From contig WJJS01000021.1 of NCBI GenBank assembly GCA_014729505.1, positions 1 through 64,000 on the forward strand: 64,000 bases of DNA, given 5' to 3'. The stretch comes from Candidatus Woesearchaeota archaeon. GTDB taxonomy: Archaea; Nanobdellota; Nanobdellia; Woesearchaeales; ARS49. Shown here one piece after another: positions 1 through 7,519 of the stretch. Both the position numbers and the translations under genes were made by a program. The notes beneath the pieces were generated by a model, which was not told the DNA's origin, ran no database searches, and saw only the letters and a program-made list of their open reading frames with translations. The stretch's first letter is position 1. Every line of letters begins with the position of its first letter.

Positions 1-383
1 AGATCTTGTTTTGATCCGGGGTGTCTGTGAAACAAATGGTACTGCGGGAGAACATCGCCGTGATAGCGTGGCATGAGGTGTACGTGGAAATGCCACACGC
101 TTTGTCCTGCCCAGATGCCGTCGTTCCATCCGTAATTCATGCCTACTGGTTGTAAGTACTTGATCAGTTGATCGCTTACATCGTGCACTGTTCCCATGAG
201 TTGTTCAAATTCTTCGCGACTCAGTTCTCCCATGCGCACGACGTGTCGTTTTGGAATGACAAGACACTGTCCTCGTGTTGCTGGACGTATATTGTGAAGC
301 ACTCTTTCTGTCGCCGTTTCGTATACTTGTTGTCGCAAAATAACGTTTTCGTCGCAGAATGGGCACTGGTAGTCTTCAGTCAT
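1..383 (-). CDS. HIT-family nucleotide-binding hydrolase, partial (C-terminus beyond left edge)
   Basis: About 127 residues are visible; the gene starts with ATG at 383 and runs off the left edge. The histidine triad HFHVHL (H98, H100, H102) is followed by MPR, the signature of HIT hydrolases that act on nucleoside phosphate esters or adenylated conjugates. A CPFC pair at residues 7-10 is typical of the GalT-like/FHIT-like subgroup, where it can bind zinc. It lies 64 bases downstream of rtcB on the same strand and is probably the last visible gene of that operon. An adenylate hydrolase next to an RNA ligase is suggestive, because RtcB forms a guanylated intermediate, but the substrate cannot be read from sequence. 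The family call is firm. Confidence 0.88.
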   Translation of the reverse strand, partial: MTEDYQCPFCDENVILRQQVYETATERVLHNIRPATRGQCLVIPKRHVVRMGELSREEFEQLMGTVHDVSDQLIKYLQPVGMNYGWNDGIWAGQSVWHFHVHLMPRYHGDVLPQYHLFHRHPGSKQD

Positions 384-447
384 ACCATTCCGTACTTGGC
401 TCCCTTTTTAGTGTTTTCGCCGTTTGAATCTATACGATAAAAAAGTA

Positions 448-1908
448 TTACCCTTTTACGTTTCCAAGTGGTTTGAGCTGTACGACTTTGTGGCTTACAC
501 CTGCTGTTTCCATGACGTCAACCACGGCATTGATATCTTTGTACGCTGCTCCTGCTTCTTCTGCAAGTCCTTTCATGCTGGCAGCTTTAACATAGATGCC
601 TTTTTGTGCCATTTCGTGTTGTAGTTTGTCTCCGTGCACTTCTTTTCGTGCCTGTGTGCGACTCATGGTTCTTCCTGAACCGTGCATCGTGGAGGCGAAT
701 GTTTCTTGTGCGCTTTTGTCTGTGCCGACGAGTAGGTAACTGCCTGTTTCCATGCTACCTCCGATGATCACTGGTTGTCCGACGGACTTGTATTTTTCAG
801 GTGTTTCTGGTCGTGATGGTCCCATGCATCGTGTTGCTCCTTTGCGGTGCACGAGCATCTCTTTTTGCGCATCATCAATAGTGTATGTTTCGAGTTTTGC
901 AATATTGTGTGCTATGTCATAGACGAGTTCCATGCCGAGTTCTCGTGCACTTTTTCCAAAGACGCGGCTAAAGACTTCGCGAATGCGATGTAGTATGACT
1001 TGTCTGTTGGCAAAACCGAGGTTTGCTGCACATGCCATTGCCTGGTAATAGTCTTGACCTTCTGGAGAATGGAATGGTGCGCATGCCAGTTCTCTGTCGA
1101 GTATATGTATGCCGTAGCGAGGCATGGCGTCGAGAAAAACGCGCAGGTAATCAGTAGCGATTTGGTGTCCGTAACCTCTTGAACCGCAGTGTACCATAAC
1201 GCCTATTTGCCCTTCTTTTTGTATGCCGAACGCTTGTGCTACTTCTGGTCGCCAGATTTTTGCTGCGTGTTGTATTTCCAGATAGTGATTGCCGCTGCCG
1301 AGCGTGCCGACTTGTCCTATACCCCGTTTTATTGCTTTCTCACTGACTTTGCTAAAATCTGCATGCGTGATGTATCCGTTTTCTTCGATGGTGTCCAGGT
1401 CTTCTTTCCATCCATACCCATTGTCAACGGCCCATTTCGCTCCAAACGTTGAGACGTTCTTGAGTCCTTCTTTGTCTAACTTGATGAATCCTTTTTGTCC
1501 CACGCCTGCGGGTACGGCTTTGAATAATTCGTTGACGAGTTCTTTGATTTTTGGTTGTACTTCGTCGATGGTAAGGTTCGTTCGTACAAAGCGCATTCCG
1601 CAGTTAATGTCAAAGCCTATTCCTCCGGGACTTATCACACCTGTTTTTGCGTCCATGGCGGCAACCCCGCCTATTGGAAAACCATAACCGCTGTGCGCGT
1701 CCGGCATGCAATAGGCATAGTGTTGTATTCCTGGTAGTGTGGCGACGTTCGTGATTTGATCGACGACGCGATCATCCATTTCATTGAGTAGTTCTTCGGT
1801 AACGTATATGCGGGCCGGAACCTTCATTCCTTCTTTGTATGTTGAAGGGAGTTCCCATATGACATTAGAAATTTTTTTGAAATGTTTTTTCAGTTCTTGA
1901 TTTACCAT
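448..1908 (-). CDS. rtcB: RNA-splicing ligase RtcB (tRNA-splicing ligase)
   Basis: GTP- and Mn-dependent 3'-phosphate/5'-OH RNA ligase that joins tRNA exons after intron removal. The 486 residues match the usual full length. Visible motifs include GGIGFDINCG (metal-binding D100 and C103), GSGNHYLEI near 205, HCGSRG at 240-245, DIAHN near 332, and TMHGSGRTMSR, where H409 is the expected guanylylated histidine. No intein interrupts these motifs, although RtcB is a common intein host in archaea. The gene begins 35 bases after the archease stop, and archease is the known activator of RtcB, so the pair is a functional unit. Identity is secure. Confidence 0.97.
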   Translation of the reverse strand: MVNQELKKHFKKISNVIWELPSTYKEGMKVPARIYVTEELLNEMDDRVVDQITNVATLPGIQHYAYCMPDAHSGYGFPIGGVAAMDAKTGVISPGGIGFDINCGMRFVRTNLTIDEVQPKIKELVNELFKAVPAGVGQKGFIKLDKEGLKNVSTFGAKWAVDNGYGWKEDLDTIEENGYITHADFSKVSEKAIKRGIGQVGTLGSGNHYLEIQHAAKIWRPEVAQAFGIQKEGQIGVMVHCGSRGYGHQIATDYLRVFLDAMPRYGIHILDRELACAPFHSPEGQDYYQAMACAANLGFANRQVILHRIREVFSRVFGKSARELGMELVYDIAHNIAKLETYTIDDAQKEMLVHRKGATRCMGPSRPETPEKYKSVGQPVIIGGSMETGSYLLVGTDKSAQETFASTMHGSGRTMSRTQARKEVHGDKLQHEMAQKGIYVKAASMKGLAEEAGAAYKDINAVVDVMETAGVSHKVVQLKPLGNVKG

Positions 1909-1942
1909 GTGATGATCGATGCCGTCCAGCTTTTAAATCTTG

Positions 1943-2371
1943 CTAGACATCGAGGATGACAGTAGCCTTCCATCCTTCAGCGCTGTGTTCGAGGGTAAAG
2001 TGATGCATGGTAACTGCTTTGACATCATTGTGCAGTTCTTGTGTTTCTGTATTGATGGTATCTCCTTTTGCGCTTACCTTGCAGTGATACTTACCGTCCT
2101 TTTGTTCAATACGTATCTTAAATGCGGTGAGAAAGAGTTGTTCGCTATCTTTGAAGATTACGAGTTCTTCGAGAAAGGAGAACAATAATGCTTCTTCGGT
2201 TGATTCGGTGACTGAAAAATTTTTTTCCACTTTTTTTTCTACTGAATCGAGGGCCACCATGCTCTCTGTCGTTGCCAATGCTGCGCTGATAAAGAGTTCT
2301 TCTAGCGTATCTGCTTGTGCTTCAAATGCGATATCTGCATACGTGAGTTCGTCAAGGAAGGTGTAGCTCAT
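1943..2371 (-). CDS. Archease, activator of RtcB
   Basis: Small acidic protein of 142 residues that promotes RtcB guanylylation and turnover. The start is the ATG at 2371 (MSYTFLDEL), which overlaps the stop of the upstream phosphoesterase gene by four bases (ATGA); the frame open further upstream is arginine-rich shadow. Family features are the N-terminal acidic strand with D-E-L-T-Y-A-D followed by IAFEA, the HHFTLEH segment near residue 122, and the C-terminal ILDV ending with the conserved acidic residue. It sits immediately upstream of rtcB on the same strand, the classical archease-rtcB linkage. Confidence 0.93.
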   Translation of the reverse strand: MSYTFLDELTYADIAFEAQADTLEELFISAALATTESMVALDSVEKKVEKNFSVTESTEEALLFSFLEELVIFKDSEQLFLTAFKIRIEQKDGKYHCKVSAKGDTINTETQELHNDVKAVTMHHFTLEHSAEGWKATVILDV

Positions 2372-2991
2372 AATTCTATTATTCTTCCTCTTTTTGAGAC
2401 ATTGATGACGCGTGTCTCGTCGATGATCTCTTCTACGCCTTCGCATTCGTGTATGTGTCCGCAAAGCAGGATGTCCGGCTTGAATTGTGTAACTGCTTCT
2501 TTGATACTTTTGCTTCCTGGAAACACGTCGAGTTCAAAACTGCTTTCGCTGGGGTGCTCATGAGTGACCATGATTTTTTTCTTGCAATAGCTGATGCGGT
2601 CGTGTGCTGCTTTGAGGTTGTCTGCCATTTCTCGTTCACTAATGCGGTGAGGTCCTATTTGTGTGGTGCCTCCGCTGCCAAAGATGCCAACGCCTTTATA
2701 GCTGATGCTGCGACCGTGTAAATGTGTGATGCCGTAAATGTCTGAGAGGACTGCGGTGCTCATTGAGTCCTCGTGGTTGCCGCTCATGATCGCAACTGGT
2801 GTTTTTTTGTCGAGGAATGTTTTGATGAGTCCTTCTGTTGCTTCTTCTTTGTAATCGGTAAAATCGCCGCAGATGAGGACGAGGTCTACCTGTTCCTCTT
2901 CTGCTTTTTTGTGTAGTGACGCGATGAGTTGTTTGTCGCCGTGTACGTCGCTAAACGCAAGTATTTTTAGTTTTTCTCGGGTATTTTCCAT
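2368..2991 (-). CDS. Calcineurin-like metallophosphoesterase
   Basis: Predicted two-metal phosphoesterase of 207 residues (YfcE/DUF2071-like small MPE class). All five family motifs are seen in order: SDVHGD, CGDFTD, GNHED, VTHEHPSE and CGHIHE. The start chosen is ATG at 2991, which overlaps the stop of the cysteine desulfurase gene (TAATG). A longer frame upstream lies inside the desulfurase gene and lacks coding character. The gene is translationally coupled to its neighbours, between the desulfurase and archease. The substrate (cyclic nucleotide, nucleotide or phosphoprotein) is unknown; RNA end processing is a guess from the rtcB context. Confidence 0.88.
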   Translation of the reverse strand: MENTREKLKILAFSDVHGDKQLIASLHKKAEEEQVDLVLICGDFTDYKEEATEGLIKTFLDKKTPVAIMSGNHEDSMSTAVLSDIYGITHLHGRSISYKGVGIFGSGGTTQIGPHRISEREMADNLKAAHDRISYCKKKIMVTHEHPSESSFELDVFPGSKSIKEAVTQFKPDILLCGHIHECEGVEEIIDETRVINVSKRGRIIEL

Positions 2992-4121
2992 TATATGGTG
3001 TGCGTGTGCACTGTGTTGTTGAGTTCTCGCAGTTGTGCTATGACTTGTTGCATAATTGTCTTTGCTCGGATGATATCTTCTGGTGTAGTTAAATAGCTTG
3101 TGCTCAGTCTTACGCTCGACAGTGCTTGTTCCTTTGTTAATCCCATCGCGGTAAGAACGTGTGATGCCCTGAGATGTCCGCTGTGACACGCGCTGCCTGC
3201 GCTGATGTACAGTCCTTTGGTGTTGCAGTGTTTGACGAGTGTTTCTCCTTCTACGCCGTTGATGCGAATGTTGATAATGCTGCTCTGTGGTGATCCGCCG
3301 TTTTGTGTGACGCCGTCGAGTTGCAGTAGTTCTTTTCGTAAACGTTGTGCTGCAGTTATGCTGTGTTTCTTATGTGCTGGTGATAGTGTGAGTGCTTCTG
3401 CAAGACCTGCAATGCCTGGAACGTTTTCTGTTCCGCTTCGCAGTTGTAGTTCTTGTCCACCTCCAAAAAGGAGTGGTTGTACTGGTGTGCCGATCTGTAC
3501 GAATAAGAGTCCGGTACCTTTTGGTCCGTGTACTTTCGACCCGCTCATACTGACGAGGTCTGCGTGTCGTGTGTCAAAAGGCTCGCCGTATTGTGATGCG
3601 TCGATGTGAATGGGAATTTTTTGTTTTCGGCATAGTTCTGCGATCTTTGCATACTCTTGTGTACTTCCTGTTTCATTGTTGACTGCAGAGTATGAGAAGA
3701 GTATGGTATCTTTACTGATCGCGTTTTTTAGGTCCTCAAGACGCACCTGTCCCTTATAGTCAACGGGTAAGTAAGTGATGCGAAATCCTTGTGATGACAG
3801 GTATTTGCATGTTTCTAGTACTGCGGCGTGTTCTGTTTGTACGGTGATAATGTGTCCTTGTTGTGCTTCTCGTGCCACGCCTTGTAGTGCGGTATTGATG
3901 CTCTCTGTTCCTCCGCTTGTAAAGAACACTTCTTCTGGCTCGCAGTGAAGTAGTGCTGCGATGCGCTGCCGTGCGTCGCTGATGAGTTGTCTTGCTTGCT
4001 GTCCTGTGTTGTGTAGCGAGCTGGGATTGCCGTAACGTTCTTCTGCCTTGTGTATCGCCTGCCGTACCTGCGCTGCCAGCGGGCTTGCTGCTGCGTTATC
4101 CAAATAAACCTGTTGTGTCAT
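2991..4121 (-). CDS. Cysteine desulfurase (NifS/IscS family, PLP-dependent)
   Basis: Removes sulfur from cysteine for Fe-S cluster assembly and tRNA thiolation. The 376 residues are near the family norm. Visible features are the N-terminal YLDNAAASP, the GGTESIN phosphate-binding turn, TEHAAV (His stacking on PLP), DASQ, the Schiff-base lysine in SGSKVHGPKG, RSGTENVPG, and the catalytic cysteine in GSACHSG near residue 328. A TATA-like GCTTTAAAAGG lies about 40 bases upstream, back to back with the promoter of the divergent lipid kinase gene. It is the first gene of the operon leading to archease and rtcB, so sulfur supply and tRNA maturation may be co-expressed. Confidence 0.94.
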   Translation of the reverse strand: MTQQVYLDNAAASPLAAQVRQAIHKAEERYGNPSSLHNTGQQARQLISDARQRIAALLHCEPEEVFFTSGGTESINTALQGVAREAQQGHIITVQTEHAAVLETCKYLSSQGFRITYLPVDYKGQVRLEDLKNAISKDTILFSYSAVNNETGSTQEYAKIAELCRKQKIPIHIDASQYGEPFDTRHADLVSMSGSKVHGPKGTGLLFVQIGTPVQPLLFGGGQELQLRSGTENVPGIAGLAEALTLSPAHKKHSITAAQRLRKELLQLDGVTQNGGSPQSSIINIRINGVEGETLVKHCNTKGLYISAGSACHSGHLRASHVLTAMGLTKEQALSSVRLSTSYLTTPEDIIRAKTIMQQVIAQLRELNNTVHTHTI

Positions 4122-4157
4122 AAGTATGAGAATATTGTTACTCTTTCCATTTTGCGC

Positions 4158-4193
4158 CTTTTAAAGCTTGCGGTACACAAGTATTTATATATG
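4158..4193. promoter_or_regulatory. Divergent archaeal promoter pair between desulfurase and lipid kinase genes
   Basis: Two TATA-like boxes face away from each other. CTTTTAAAGC (4158-4168) reads as GCTTTAAAAG on the minus strand toward the desulfurase operon. TTTATATATG (4184-4193) is centred 27 bases before the ATG at 4215, the spacing expected for a leaderless transcript. Confidence 0.7.
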
Positions 4194-4214
4194 ATATTGT
4201 GGCGATCTACGCGT

Positions 4215-5195
4215 ATGAAGGTTGCAGCTGTCCTTGTTCCTCGTGCTGGTATGTTTCGTAGAAGGCCTCATCAATTGCGCGAAGTGATGCGTCGGTTAAG
4301 GGATGCTCGTGTGGACGCGCATGTCTCTGAACATCTCTCTATGCTTCCCTTTATCATTGATGATCTTGAGGATGTGGACTGTGTTTCGTTTTGGGGTGGG
4401 GATGGAACTCTTCATCGTGGTCTTTCGCAGTTTCGTGTACAACACGGTTATTTTCCTTTGACACATGTGACTCGTGTCGGCACGGGTAATGTGGTTGCTG
4501 CAGATCGTGGTATTACTCGTCATTGTCTGGAGCAGTGTGTTGAAGAACTTTCAGAACTTGTGCAGCGAGAACCTGATAATGTAGGGTACAAAGATTATCC
4601 TATATTGTGTGCCAGAACTGATGAAGACGTCCAGTACGGGTTTATGTTTGGAACTGGTTTGCTCAACAGGTTTTTGGCAAAATTTCATGACGGCCAGTAT
4701 GGTTTTGGCAAGTTTTGTCGTATTGTTGGCGGTGCGGCAGTATCTCTTGTTGCCCCTGTAGGTCCTCTAAAACGGTATCGTGATGCCTTGTTTGCGAAAC
4801 GACCGGTGACTGTAGAGACTGATACTGCTGAAGGCGAGCAGGAATTGTTTGGTATGCTTGCTTCTGCTTTTCCTTTTACAGTATATGGTACTAAGGCGTT
4901 TAGGGATGCTGGTGGTGGCATTAATGTGCTTTTGCTTGGTGGAAAACCGCATCAGTATGTGCGACAATTTGGTCGTTGTGTGATGGGCAGTCCCCCTAAT
5001 AGCATTATCGGCAATCACGTTCTTGATCGTGTGACGTTTTCTGATAGTGGTTTTTCATCGTTCTCTTTTGAGTCTGAAATATATCCGTGGTCTGACAGTC
5101 CTTTGGAACTTACTCGGGAGGGTATGGTGCGTACTGTTCGTCCTCGCAGTCGTTATGAACCGCCGGTACGAGTAAATTTATATAATAGCGTTTGA
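4215..5195 (+). CDS. Diacylglycerol kinase-family lipid kinase (DAGK catalytic domain)
   Basis: Predicted ATP-dependent lipid kinase of 326 residues. The signature GGDGTL sits at residues 61-66, followed by a GTGN segment (VGTGNVVAADRG) typical of the DAGK/sphingosine kinase/YegS fold. The start at ATG 4215 is supported by a TATA box 27 bases upstream and by MKVAAVLVPRAG, which matches the usual first strand. The frame further upstream is non-coding. It is followed within 12 bases by a PAP2 phosphatase, so a phosphorylation/dephosphorylation pair acting on membrane lipids or polyprenols is a reasonable inference. The lipid substrate is unknown. Confidence 0.85.
   Translation: MKVAAVLVPRAGMFRRRPHQLREVMRRLRDARVDAHVSEHLSMLPFIIDDLEDVDCVSFWGGDGTLHRGLSQFRVQHGYFPLTHVTRVGTGNVVAADRGITRHCLEQCVEELSELVQREPDNVGYKDYPILCARTDEDVQYGFMFGTGLLNRFLAKFHDGQYGFGKFCRIVGGAAVSLVAPVGPLKRYRDALFAKRPVTVETDTAEGEQELFGMLASAFPFTVYGTKAFRDAGGGINVLLLGGKPHQYVRQFGRCVMGSPPNSIIGNHVLDRVTFSDSGFSSFSFESEIYPWSDSPLELTREGMVRTVRPRSRYEPPVRVNLYNSV
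5177..5185 (+). promoter_or_regulatory. TATA box for PAP2 phosphatase gene
   Basis: TTTATATAA lies inside the last codons of the lipid kinase gene. Its centre is 27 bases before the ATG at 5208, so the phosphatase probably has its own leaderless transcript despite the close spacing. Confidence 0.6.
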
Positions 5196-5207
5196 TTTGT
5201 TCTTTAT

Positions 5208-5654
5208 ATGTCAATGACGCCGGGTAAAGAGGTAATTACAGATATTACTTCCTTTGGGGGTATGCCGATTTTTCTTGTTGCCATCTTTCTTTTTTATTTT
5301 GCAGATCAGACAATGATGTGGCGATTGATTGCTGCTATTATCGTCGCGTATGTGGTGACCATTGCGATTCGCGCGGTCTATTTTAAACGACGTCCTGATA
5401 AATCAAAGGTGCATACTGCTGTTGATCGTATCGCGCAAAGTTCTTTTCCCAGTCTTCATGCTATGCGATCCACTATTCTTGCGATTCTTGTGATGATGTT
5501 TTATCAGCATCCTGCTGTGTATGTGGTGGGTATTAGTATTATTGTTGTTACTGGGTTTTCAAGAGTTTTTCTTAAGCGTCATGATAGTGTAGATGTTATT
5601 GCAGGAACAATTATTGGCGTGCTTATTAGTGCGGGAGCGTTCTTGTTTGTATGA
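5208..5654 (+). CDS. PAP2-family membrane phosphatase
   Basis: Integral-membrane acid phosphatase of 148 residues. The three PAP2 motifs are visible: KRRPDKSK near residue 64, the PSLH variant of PSGH followed by AMRS near 90, and SRVFLKRHDSVDVIAG with its catalytic His and Asp. Four or five hydrophobic segments surround them. Likely substrates are isoprenoid pyrophosphates or phosphatidate-like lipids. Its position after a DAGK-type kinase suggests turnover of the same lipid pool. The start is set by a TATA box 27 bases upstream. Confidence 0.88.
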   Translation: MSMTPGKEVITDITSFGGMPIFLVAIFLFYFADQTMMWRLIAAIIVAYVVTIAIRAVYFKRRPDKSKVHTAVDRIAQSSFPSLHAMRSTILAILVMMFYQHPAVYVVGISIIVVTGFSRVFLKRHDSVDVIAGTIIGVLISAGAFLFV

Positions 5655-5697
5655 TACTTTTGGATATGATAGAGGTGTGTAGCACCTGAGGTGAACA

Positions 5698-6096
5698 ATG
5701 GATTTAGAAAAATACAGGCCCATGTTAAAGAAAAAGCAGGATTTGATGAATCAGATTTATGTGCGCATACAGCGTTTGCCACAGGAAGATCCTGCGAAGT
5801 TTCGTGAGGTGAGTAAACCGATTCAGGACAATAGTATTGATCCTGGTGATAAAGAGGAATTGCAGAAATACTTGATGAAGTTTGTAAAGGGTTTGCAGGA
5901 GTATAAGGCTCTTAAATCCTGGAGAACTCGTAATAGTGACAAGATGAAGGAGTTGTATAAGCAATTGGCAAAATCTAAACCTGCAGAGATGGATGACTTT
6001 ATGGATTTTCAGCTCGATGTAGTCAATGATGTGTTTGTTGATCTTGTCTTTCAAATGTTGTTGCAGACGGGTGCTGTTGATAAGAGGAAGAAGTGA
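5698..6096 (+). CDS. Hypothetical helical protein upstream of NurA-like gene
   Basis: Not recognised. The protein has 132 residues, is highly charged and helical, with a lysine-rich tail (DKRKK) and no membrane segment or cysteine. A good ribosome-binding site (GAGGTGA) precedes the ATG. The stop overlaps the GTG start of the following NurA-like gene by four bases (GTGA), so the two are translationally coupled, and a partner role in DNA repair is possible. No domain supports that directly. Confidence 0.72.
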   Translation: MDLEKYRPMLKKKQDLMNQIYVRIQRLPQEDPAKFREVSKPIQDNSIDPGDKEELQKYLMKFVKGLQEYKALKSWRTRNSDKMKELYKQLAKSKPAEMDDFMDFQLDVVNDVFVDLVFQMLLQTGAVDKRKK

Positions 6097-6977
6097 TTGA
6101 TAAGGTTGCTGCACGTCTAGCAGCGATTGTCAAAGAGGAAGCTGCTGATCGGATTCCTTCTGATCAGTTTCTTTCTCTTTCTTCTTGTTCTCTTTCTACT
6201 GTTTTTGTTGATGGCGGTAGTGGTATTGTGCTCAATACTCCTTCGTATTGTCTTGCTTTTCTTCGCGTGTATGCCTGTCAGTATGAGGGTGTTCGTCGCA
6301 TCCGATCATGGTCTGAGCAAGGTTTTTGTGTGATTCGCTCTGGTAAGAATTTTACTGTGGAGTTTTTTGGTCTTGACTATCCTAAATTGTCCGTAGCCTC
6401 TGATGAAAAGATGGAAGCTCATCATTGTGTTGATATTGTGCGCAAATGGCTTGAAGCGCGTTTTGCGTGTTCTTGTTGTACGGATGTGAAGTCTGGATCG
6501 TTGCTGGTACTTGATGGTGATCTTGATGCAGAGCATGATCTTGAAGCCCGCGCATTGTGTGGGTTGAAAAAAGCGTGCGCTGATCGCTCAGTACTGCTTG
6601 CTGGCCTGTCAAAGACGAATCGTTTTCTTACCGAGAATGGTTCTGCAACGGTTGGTGTTCTTTTGCGTTGTGGGCCGACGGCTCCTTGGTGTTTGAATCA
6701 CGCGAAGGTTTCCTTTGCTAAACTTCATGAACGTGCGCGTTATGTGTTTCGAATAGATAGTGATGATCCACTCAAGGCTGCTTCGGCGTTGCGTGTGCAT
6801 GCTGTTGATCCTGCGTTTGTAGGATATCCTTATGGTTTGGTTGAAGCTGATGCCAGGGCCAGGGTTTCAAGGAGAGAAGTCGTACAGTTTGCACTGGAAT
6901 TATCTGTTCGCGTTCCCCGCCAGGAAGGCGTACGTGCTCTTGATGCGCACGCAGTTCTCGACCGGATGAATGCATGA
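6093..6977 (+). CDS. NurA-like 5'-3' nuclease domain protein
   Basis: NurA is the nuclease partner of the HerA helicase in archaeal double-strand break end resection. The 294 residues, starting at GTG 6093, show the expected acidic catalytic pattern: VFVDGG with D40, LLVLDGDL about midway, GLSKTNRFL, and the C-terminal FVGYPYGLVEADARARVSR with an invariant-looking Asp. It overlaps the preceding small gene by four bases. No HerA gene lies beside it, which differs from the common herA-nurA linkage. The call rests on motif order and spacing; overall similarity is moderate. Confidence 0.7.
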   Translation: MIDKVAARLAAIVKEEAADRIPSDQFLSLSSCSLSTVFVDGGSGIVLNTPSYCLAFLRVYACQYEGVRRIRSWSEQGFCVIRSGKNFTVEFFGLDYPKLSVASDEKMEAHHCVDIVRKWLEARFACSCCTDVKSGSLLVLDGDLDAEHDLEARALCGLKKACADRSVLLAGLSKTNRFLTENGSATVGVLLRCGPTAPWCLNHAKVSFAKLHERARYVFRIDSDDPLKAASALRVHAVDPAFVGYPYGLVEADARARVSRREVVQFALELSVRVPRQEGVRALDAHAVLDRMNA

Positions 6978-7040
6978 GTACTATATAATAGTAATAAATG
7001 TTTTTATAGCTCTCTCCCTGTCTTTGAAGTAACATTCGAA

Positions 7041-7047
7041 AAGGAGG
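7041..7047 (+). promoter_or_regulatory. Strong Shine-Dalgarno site of a leadered gene
   Basis: AAGGAGG lies 9 bases before the ATG at 7057. TATA-like boxes at about 6981 (CTATATAATAG) and 7000 put the transcription start well upstream, so this mRNA, unlike many here, has a real leader. Confidence 0.7.
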
Positions 7048-7056
7048 CTTTTAACG

Positions 7057-7443
7057 ATGGCAAAACGATCAAGATCTAAGTCCCGCAGTGCTGCACCACG
7101 TAGTTCGGTGTCTGCGACTCATGTGGGTAAAGTGTTATTTCTTGCTGGTGTCCTACTTGCTATTCTTGCAGGACTTGTTCCAAATCTGGACCAATTCCCT
7201 TGGGTGGTTTGGGTACTTGCAGGTTTAGGATTCCTCATTGGAGTACTTAATATTGAAGAGAAGGAGCAAACACCGTTCCTTGTTGCAGGCATTGGTTTGC
7301 TCGTGCTTGCAATTGCTGTAAACGCATTCTTGCCGGAGCTTGGCCAGATCGTTGCGGTAATTTTCAAGAACATTATTGCTTTTGTGGGTACGACCATGTT
7401 GGTTGTGAGTACGACGGCAATCTTCAATTTGGCTCGCGATTAA
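7057..7443 (+). CDS. Small membrane protein, four predicted helices
   Basis: Function unknown. The protein has 128 residues, with a basic Ser/Arg-rich N-terminus of about 20 residues, then four hydrophobic segments (roughly 26-42, 47-62, 72-90 and 98-118) separated by short loops such as NIEEKEQ. A strong ribosome-binding site suggests high expression. It stands alone between the NurA-like gene and glmS. The basic tail could contact nucleic acid or membrane lipid. Confidence 0.8.
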   Translation: MAKRSRSKSRSAAPRSSVSATHVGKVLFLAGVLLAILAGLVPNLDQFPWVVWVLAGLGFLIGVLNIEEKEQTPFLVAGIGLLVLAIAVNAFLPELGQIVAVIFKNIIAFVGTTMLVVSTTAIFNLARD

Positions 7444-7519
7444 GCGGCCTTTTTTCTCTTTTTTCTTGTCGATTCTTGTTCCACAGTTCTTTTAAACTGA
7501 TGAGTGTGGTGAGTGAGCA

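Noticed and set aside
448..1908. Intein in RtcB
   Set aside because: All RtcB motifs are contiguous and the length of 486 residues is normal.
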